This document shows, piece by piece, positions 5,853-9,220 of a DNA stretch of 9,220 nt (positions are counted from its first letter, which is position 1; each line of letters opens with the position of its first letter). Location of the stretch: positions 1 to 9,220 of the forward strand of contig JAHLWV010000079.1 of the NCBI GenBank assembly GCA_019057735.1, read 5' to 3'. The stretch comes from Promethearchaeota archaeon. Its GTDB lineage: Archaea; Asgardarchaeota; Lokiarchaeia; Sigynarchaeales; SOKP01. Below the pieces are notes generated by a model, which ran no database searches, had not been told where the DNA came from, and was given only the letters and a program-made list of their open reading frames with translations. The position numbers and the translations under genes were made by a program.

Positions 5853-6487
5853 ACTTGTTTATAACCAGTTTTATCAATCGTACATATTTGAAGCTTGAAC
5901 CCGGAAGCTGCGTCTCTTTCTTTAGAGCTTGATATTGCTGTTTCTATTAATTTTATTCCTGCTGCTTTAGTTAAATTTTTGGTCCAATCTGCCTCAAGGA
6001 CACCTAGTGAAAATGGAGATCCTGAACCGAATGAAATAAATCTTTCTTCTTCGTATAGAGTTCCTAATAGATCAACACCATAAAGAATTCCTTTGTTAGT
6101 TTCTTGTGAGAAACCGCCTATGATCATCATACACACGAAGTAGGATCTTCCGCCAAACAAAATATTCCTTGTCATGCTTGCAATATATTGTGGATATGGT
6201 ACTTTATCATCCTCTACTTGTTTTAATCTTGATAGAGCTTGTAATTGATTAACAACATATTGACAATCTGCAACTCCACCACTAATTGTAGCTGCCGTAT
6301 AGTCATTTATTTTAAATAATTTTTGAGCTTCTTTGGTGGCTACAGTGTATCCTGCAGTAGCTTGAGATTCAGTACCGATCACAACACCATCCTTAACCAT
6401 TATCCCTACTGTGGTTGTACTCGATTTAATTATGTTTTTTATAGAATCTTCATCTAAGTATGGATATTTCGATTTGTTTTCCATCAT
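5846..6487 (-). CDS. psmB: Proteasome beta subunit, catalytic
   Basis: This is the proteolytic subunit of the archaeal 20S proteasome; it stacks as beta rings between alpha rings and cuts unfolded proteins with an N-terminal Thr. The nucleophile is T24 in TTTVGI, so the propeptide is 23 residues. Other catalytic residues are in place by comparison with the Thermoplasma enzyme: E40 (position 17), K56 (position 33), the FGSGSP loop (153-158), and D192 and S195 in RDAAS. The S1 pocket positions are small or hydrophobic, suggesting chymotrypsin-like preference. The residue before the cleavage site is Ser23 rather than the usual Gly. Total length (213) is normal. Two Met codons are adjacent at the start (6482-6487), either of which may be used; no Shine-Dalgarno site is seen. 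The alpha subunit and ATPase are not in the window. It converges on and overlaps the JAMM gene. Confidence 0.93.
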   Translation of the reverse strand: MMENKSKYPYLDEDSIKNIIKSSTTTVGIMVKDGVVIGTESQATAGYTVATKEAQKLFKINDYTAATISGGVADCQYVVNQLQALSRLKQVEDDKVPYPQYIASMTRNILFGGRSYFVCMMIIGGFSQETNKGILYGVDLLGTLYEEERFISFGSGSPFSLGVLEADWTKNLTKAAGIKLIETAISSSKERDAASGFKLQICTIDKTGYKQVQ

Positions 6488-6604
6488 ATTTAATCAATCA
6501 ACAAATGTTTTAGAATTAGTATACGATTTTTAATAATGATAATAAATACATTAATTTTACTTATTTTTATTTTTCTATTTAAAATTATAAACTGCTAAAC
6601 GCAA

Positions 6605-6616
6605 AAATTTTAAAGA
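6605..6616 (+). promoter_or_regulatory. Possible TATA box of the S8e gene
   Basis: AAATTTTAAAGA lies about 55-65 nt before the S8e start in the 181-nt spacer shared with the divergent proteasome gene. A start near 6640 would give a leader of about 30 nt. No Shine-Dalgarno site precedes the ATG at 6669. The match is weak in such AT-rich DNA. Confidence 0.3.
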
Positions 6617-6668
6617 TATAGATAATTATCGATTATATCATAAATGATTCGAAGAGTGTCCTTTAATC

Positions 6669-7052
6669 ATGGCAAGAAGTCAAGCAAGAAGCAAACGAAA
6701 GTATACTGGAAAAAAATATAAACATTTCCATAAAAAAAGAAAAAGAGAATTAGAACGACCTCCCATCAACACGAAAATTGGAGTAGAAAAGAAAAAGAAA
6801 CAGCGTACTATTGGAGGAAATTATAAACTTAAGTTATTCTCATCGAATTTTATTAATCTTACCGATCCCGCAACTAAAAAAACTAAAAAAGTTAAGATTT
6901 TGAAATTCGAAAGCAATACTGCTTCTAAAGATTTAAATCGGCGCAAGATTCTTACGAAGGGTGCTATAGTTGAAACGGAATTAGGTAAAGCAAAAATATC
7001 TAGTCGTCCAGGTCAACACGGAATTTTAAATGGTATCTTAATTAGCGAATAA
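6669..7052 (+). CDS. rps8e: 30S ribosomal protein S8e
   Basis: A structural protein of the small ribosomal subunit, found in archaea and eukaryotes. Its 127 residues match archaeal S8e length. Family signatures are clear: the basic start SQARSKRKYTGKKYK (4-18), KKRKRELERPPINTKIG (22-38), an IGGNYKLKL block near 48-56, and LTDPATKK near 64-71. The C-terminal signature follows: DLNRRKILTKGAIVETELG (88-106), then SRPGQHGILNGIL (112-124). The very lysine/arginine-rich N-terminus fits rRNA binding. It is a single-gene unit here, divergent from proteasome beta and convergent with HypA. A seven-T run starts 3 nt after the stop. Confidence 0.97.
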   Translation: MARSQARSKRKYTGKKYKHFHKKRKRELERPPINTKIGVEKKKKQRTIGGNYKLKLFSSNFINLTDPATKKTKKVKILKFESNTASKDLNRRKILTKGAIVETELGKAKISSRPGQHGILNGILISE

Positions 7053-7054
7053 TA

Positions 7055-7085
7055 TTTTTTTATTAAGAAATACCAATTTCTAATT
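7055..7085. terminator. Terminator region between convergent S8e and HypA
   Basis: The 45-nt spacer has seven T on the plus strand (7055-7061) right after the S8e stop. A small hairpin AGAAAT/ATTTCT (7066-7071 and 7076-7081, 4-nt loop) comes next, followed by TAATTTTTATT. On the minus strand the hairpin is followed by A-rich sequence, so the best-supported direction is plus. Read-through of both genes into each other would be short. Confidence 0.4.
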
Positions 7086-7097
7086 TTTATTAAAAAC

Positions 7098-7469
7098 TTA
7101 TTCTTGTATTTTGACATTCTTTATGTTTGCTTTCTTACCGTCTATAATTTCAGTATTCTTACTTTGACAGTGTTTACATTGAAACAATTGTAAACCGGTT
7201 AAGTGTGATTCTTCGCTTAAGGTGACAGATGAGTTTTTTCCGCATTCTCGACATTTTATTTTACCAGGCAGTATTTCGATTACCAATTCTGCGCCCTCTG
7301 CAATAGAACCAGTTGTCGCCATTTCAAACGAACGCTTGAGAAGTTCTGGCACAATTAATGTTAATTCACCTATTTCAAGGTGAACTTCTGTTATCTTTTT
7401 AGCGTTATGTTTTATGGCTGTAGCTTCTGCAATTTTAAAGATATTGTAGGCAAACGAGAATTCATGCAT
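7098..7469 (-). CDS. hypA: Hydrogenase/urease nickel metallochaperone HypA
   Basis: HypA carries nickel to the large subunit of [NiFe] hydrogenases during maturation, working with HypB. The 123-residue protein begins MHEFSFA; by family knowledge His2 and the N-terminal amine bind nickel. The zinc finger has both CxxC pairs, C73-REC76 and C98-KHC101. The core segment EVHLEIGELTLIVPELLKRSF (28-48, key E35 and P41) is typical. The C-terminal tail is Lys-rich. It starts 10 nt after the SRP19 stop, so it is probably translated from the same transcript. No hydrogenase or other hyp gene is visible, so its target must lie elsewhere in the genome. Confidence 0.93.
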   Translation of the reverse strand: MHEFSFAYNIFKIAEATAIKHNAKKITEVHLEIGELTLIVPELLKRSFEMATTGSIAEGAELVIEILPGKIKCRECGKNSSVTLSEESHLTGLQLFQCKHCQSKNTEIIDGKKANIKNVKIQE

Positions 7470-7479
7470 AATAGCAAAT

Positions 7480-7776
7480 TTATTTTTTTAGTTGATTTTT
7501 TTTCATTTCTTTAGCAAGCTCTATTAAGACTTTTGACTTCTTCTTACCTTTCGTATCTATTGATACCCTACCAGGATCGTCCCACCAAGTTCTAGGATAT
7601 TGATAACCTTTTTCGAAATGGGCTTCATAGTCTAAGCGTTTTGCTGCTCTTAAAATATCGTTTGTAGTTATTTTTTCTATTGCAAACTTCTTCGATATGC
7701 GCCTTCCCTTTGATCTACTCCTTTTTGCATCGAAATATTGAGGCCAAAAAATGGTAAAAGGTTTTCTGGAGCGCAT
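7480..7776 (-). CDS. srp19: Signal recognition particle 19 kDa protein SRP19
   Basis: SRP19 binds the tips of helices 6 and 8 of 7S RNA and helps SRP54 load, so it acts in co-translational targeting to the membrane. The 98-residue protein fits archaeal SRP19 (about 90-100). Key segments are FTIFWPQYFDAKRSRSKGRR (7-26), the acidic/basic middle ITTNDILRAAKRLDYEA (36-52), and YQYPRTWWDDPGRVSID (58-74). A Lys-rich tail follows. The ATG at 7774-7776 begins directly before the first beta-strand. It is the first gene of a pair with hypA. A minus-strand TATA-like element at 7834-7846 fits a leader of about 35 nt. Confidence 0.95.
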   Translation of the reverse strand: MRSRKPFTIFWPQYFDAKRSRSKGRRISKKFAIEKITTNDILRAAKRLDYEAHFEKGYQYPRTWWDDPGRVSIDTKGKKKSKVLIELAKEMKKNQLKK

Positions 7777-7833
7777 AATTTAACACAAGAATGATTTAAT
7801 TTAATAAAATTATAAGAATAAAAAACCTCTAAA

Positions 7834-7846
7834 GAATTTAAAAATT
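7834..7846 (-). promoter_or_regulatory. Possible TATA box of the SRP19-hypA operon
   Basis: The minus strand reads AATTTTTAAATTC, about 60-70 nt before the SRP19 start; transcription would begin near 7813. It shares a 194-nt divergent spacer with the acyl-CoA synthetase gene. Confidence 0.3.
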
Positions 7847-7874
7847 ATTGCTTTTAAAAAAAGGGATAATTAAA

Positions 7875-7888
7875 CATAAATATAATTT
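7875..7888 (+). promoter_or_regulatory. Possible TATA box of the acyl-CoA synthetase gene
   Basis: CATAAATATAATTT lies about 85-95 nt before the start at 7971 and would give a leader of about 60 nt. The leader contains the Shine-Dalgarno site GAGG and a small inverted repeat ATTCAT/ATGAAT (7923-7928 and 7941-7946). Confidence 0.35.
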
Positions 7889-7958
7889 GTGATGTTAAAT
7901 AATACTAAGTTATTACGGACCTATTCATCAGAATAGATGTATGAATTTTATAACGAAA

Positions 7959-7962
7959 GAGG
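7959..7962 (+). promoter_or_regulatory. Shine-Dalgarno site that selects the ATG at 7971
   Basis: GAGG (within AGAGGAT) lies 8 nt before the ATG at 7971. An in-frame ATG ten codons earlier (7941) has no such site, so 7971 is preferred. Confidence 0.55.
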
Positions 7963-7970
7963 ATACCAAA

Positions 7971-9220
7971 ATGAATTTAAGAGAATTAGTCAATAATCAA
8001 GCAAAAAAATATGAAGATAAAACGTTTATGTATTGGGAAGATATAACCATTTCTTACTCCCAAATAGATGAATTTACTAATAAAGTAGCAAATTTTCTTT
8101 ACGATCTTGGAATCAGGAAAGGAGATAAAGTTAGCGTTTATCTACCAAACATGCCCGAGTTTGTTTATCTCTACTTAGGAATTCCTAAAATTGGAGCAGT
8201 TACAGGTCCTGTAAATGCATTGTTTAAGGCTCGAGAAGTTAAATTTGTAGTGGATCATTCAGAGGCAAGGATTATAGTTACAATCCCGAAATTAATGGCT
8301 GTAATTAATGAAATTAAGGACGAACTCCCAAACATAGAACACATAATTGTTATAGGAGAATCTGTTGAGGGAACTTTAAATTTTTGGGAATTAATGGAAA
8401 AATCATCTAAGAATGCTCCCCCAGTAGTAGTAATTGATGAAAAAAATGATCCTGCCGCTATTCTTTATACTTCAGGGACAACCGGTTTTCCTAAAGGTGT
8501 TTTACAAACCCATTACAACATAAGAAGAAATGCTGAAATGATAAAAGATTTCCTGAAAGCTGAAGAACACTACAGATTTATGTTAATTTTGCCATTATTT
8601 CATGTTAACGCACAAATAGTTACCGTAATGGCGCCTTTTACTATTGGAGCTAGTTGTATTTTAACTACAGGATTTTCTGCCCAAACGCACTGGGAAACAG
8701 TAGCGAAATACAAAGCTTCCACATTCAGCGCTGTTCCGACTATACTATCAATCCTTATTAAAATGCCCCATGAAAATTTGGATCTTTCTTCTTTAGAATT
8801 CGTAATTTGTGGAGCAGCACCATTACCCGTCGAAGTGTTCAGAGAATTCGAAGAAACATTTAAATGCAGGATTGTTGAGGGTTATGGTCTTACAGAAGGT
8901 ACTTGTGCATCTTCAGTTAATCCAATTCCTACTGATACGGAAGATAGGCGTAAAATAGGAAGTATAGGTATACCATTACCAGGTAATGAAATGAAAATTG
9001 TGGACAGCGATGGTAATGATCTTCCCCCAAACTCAAAAGGCGAAATTCTTGTTAAAGGCGATAATGTGATGAAAGAATACTTCAAAAATCCAGAAGCTAA
9101 CGCACAAACACTTAAAGGCGGCTGGTTGTATACCGGTGATATTGGTCATATAGACGAAGATGGTTTTTTCTACATAACAGATCGTAAAAAAGATATGATT
9201 ATTCGAGGTGGAGAAAACAT
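7971..9220 (+). CDS. Acyl-CoA synthetase, AMP-forming (3' partial)
   Basis: This adenylate-forming ligase activates a carboxylic acid with ATP and joins it to coenzyme A. The 416 codons seen run off the right edge, so the C-terminal subdomain is missing; the family usually has about 500-560 residues. Motifs in order are the P-loop YTSGTTGFPKG (166-176), LPLFHVNA near 207-214, GAAPLP (281-286), GYGLTEG (304-310), GWLYTGD (384-390), and the hinge DRKKDMIIRGGEN (404-416) at the edge. The start LRELVNNQAKKYEDKTF is typical of fatty-acid/OSB-CoA ligase relatives. The acid used cannot be told; a medium- or long-chain fatty acid is a reasonable guess. An alternative in-frame ATG at 7941 would add ten residues but lacks a Shine-Dalgarno site. 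The gene is divergent from SRP19. No signal peptide is seen, so it is cytoplasmic. Confidence 0.93.
   Translation, partial: MNLRELVNNQAKKYEDKTFMYWEDITISYSQIDEFTNKVANFLYDLGIRKGDKVSVYLPNMPEFVYLYLGIPKIGAVTGPVNALFKAREVKFVVDHSEARIIVTIPKLMAVINEIKDELPNIEHIIVIGESVEGTLNFWELMEKSSKNAPPVVVIDEKNDPAAILYTSGTTGFPKGVLQTHYNIRRNAEMIKDFLKAEEHYRFMLILPLFHVNAQIVTVMAPFTIGASCILTTGFSAQTHWETVAKYKASTFSAVPTILSILIKMPHENLDLSSLEFVICGAAPLPVEVFREFEETFKCRIVEGYGLTEGTCASSVNPIPTDTEDRRKIGSIGIPLPGNEMKIVDSDGNDLPPNSKGEILVKGDNVMKEYFKNPEANAQTLKGGWLYTGDIGHIDEDGFFYITDRKKDMIIRGGEN

Noticed and set aside
5895..6083. Plus-strand frame inside the proteasome beta gene
   Set aside because: Antisense to the conserved catalytic-domain coding sequence; no ribosome binding site or recognisable product.
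7889..7935. Possible C/D-box guide RNA (GTGATGT on plus, CTGATGA on minus)
   Set aside because: No matching D box or terminal stem is found at a sensible distance on either strand.
7941..7943. Earlier in-frame ATG as start of the acyl-CoA synthetase
   Set aside because: No Shine-Dalgarno site precedes it, while GAGG is well placed for the ATG at 7971, which also gives the usual family N-terminus.
8882..9085. Minus-strand frame inside the acyl-CoA synthetase gene
   Set aside because: It is the complement of conserved ligase motifs and has no independent support.

Overview
The window is an AT-rich stretch of archaeal chromosome. An archaeal histone, ribosomal protein S8e, SRP19, a Thr1 proteasome beta subunit and a DUF4443-type winged-helix protein occur side by side. 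Promoters look like TATA boxes, and gene ends carry T-rich tracts, as archaea use. The gene mix includes a JAMM peptidase and a possible coat-appendage-like protein. This would suit an Asgard (Promethearchaeota) genome, but that placement is inference; no marker here proves the phylum.

Layout from left to right. (1) 2-964 (+) is a radical SAM protein cut off by the left edge; it ends in two tandem copies of a 19-residue sequence. (2) 1105-2496 (+) is a GTG-started glycoside hydrolase family 4 enzyme of the alpha-galactosidase type, followed by a bacterial-looking hairpin plus T-tract at 2611-2663. (3) 2848-3060 (-) is a histone with its own TATA box, Shine-Dalgarno site and T-tract terminator. 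(4) 3501-4523 (-) is an unrecognised 340-residue protein. I read it as a beta-sandwich, an alpha/beta 'platform' and a C-terminal zinc ribbon, an order reminiscent of eukaryotic COPI/adaptin appendages. (5) 4652-5350 and 5370-5852 (+) form a two-gene operon: a DUF4443 winged-helix protein and a JAB/MPN (JAMM) metalloprotease. Its 3' end overlaps, tail to tail, the proteasome beta gene at 5846-6487 (-). (6) 6669-7052 (+) is S8e. It converges on a minus-strand pair, SRP19 (7480-7776) then HypA (7098-7469). (7) 7971-9220 (+) is an acyl-CoA synthetase of the AMP-forming family, cut off by the right edge.

Functional groups. The JAMM protease and the proteasome core subunit plausibly belong to one protein-turnover module, with the peptidase removing a ubiquitin-like tag. 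S8e and SRP19 serve translation and protein targeting. HypA implies a nickel enzyme, most likely a [NiFe] hydrogenase, elsewhere in the genome. The GH4 enzyme and the acyl-CoA ligase point to use of sugars and fatty or organic acids. The most unusual candidates are the 340-residue protein and the DUF4443-JAMM/proteasome neighbourhood. No mobile element, CRISPR array, tRNA or rRNA was found.
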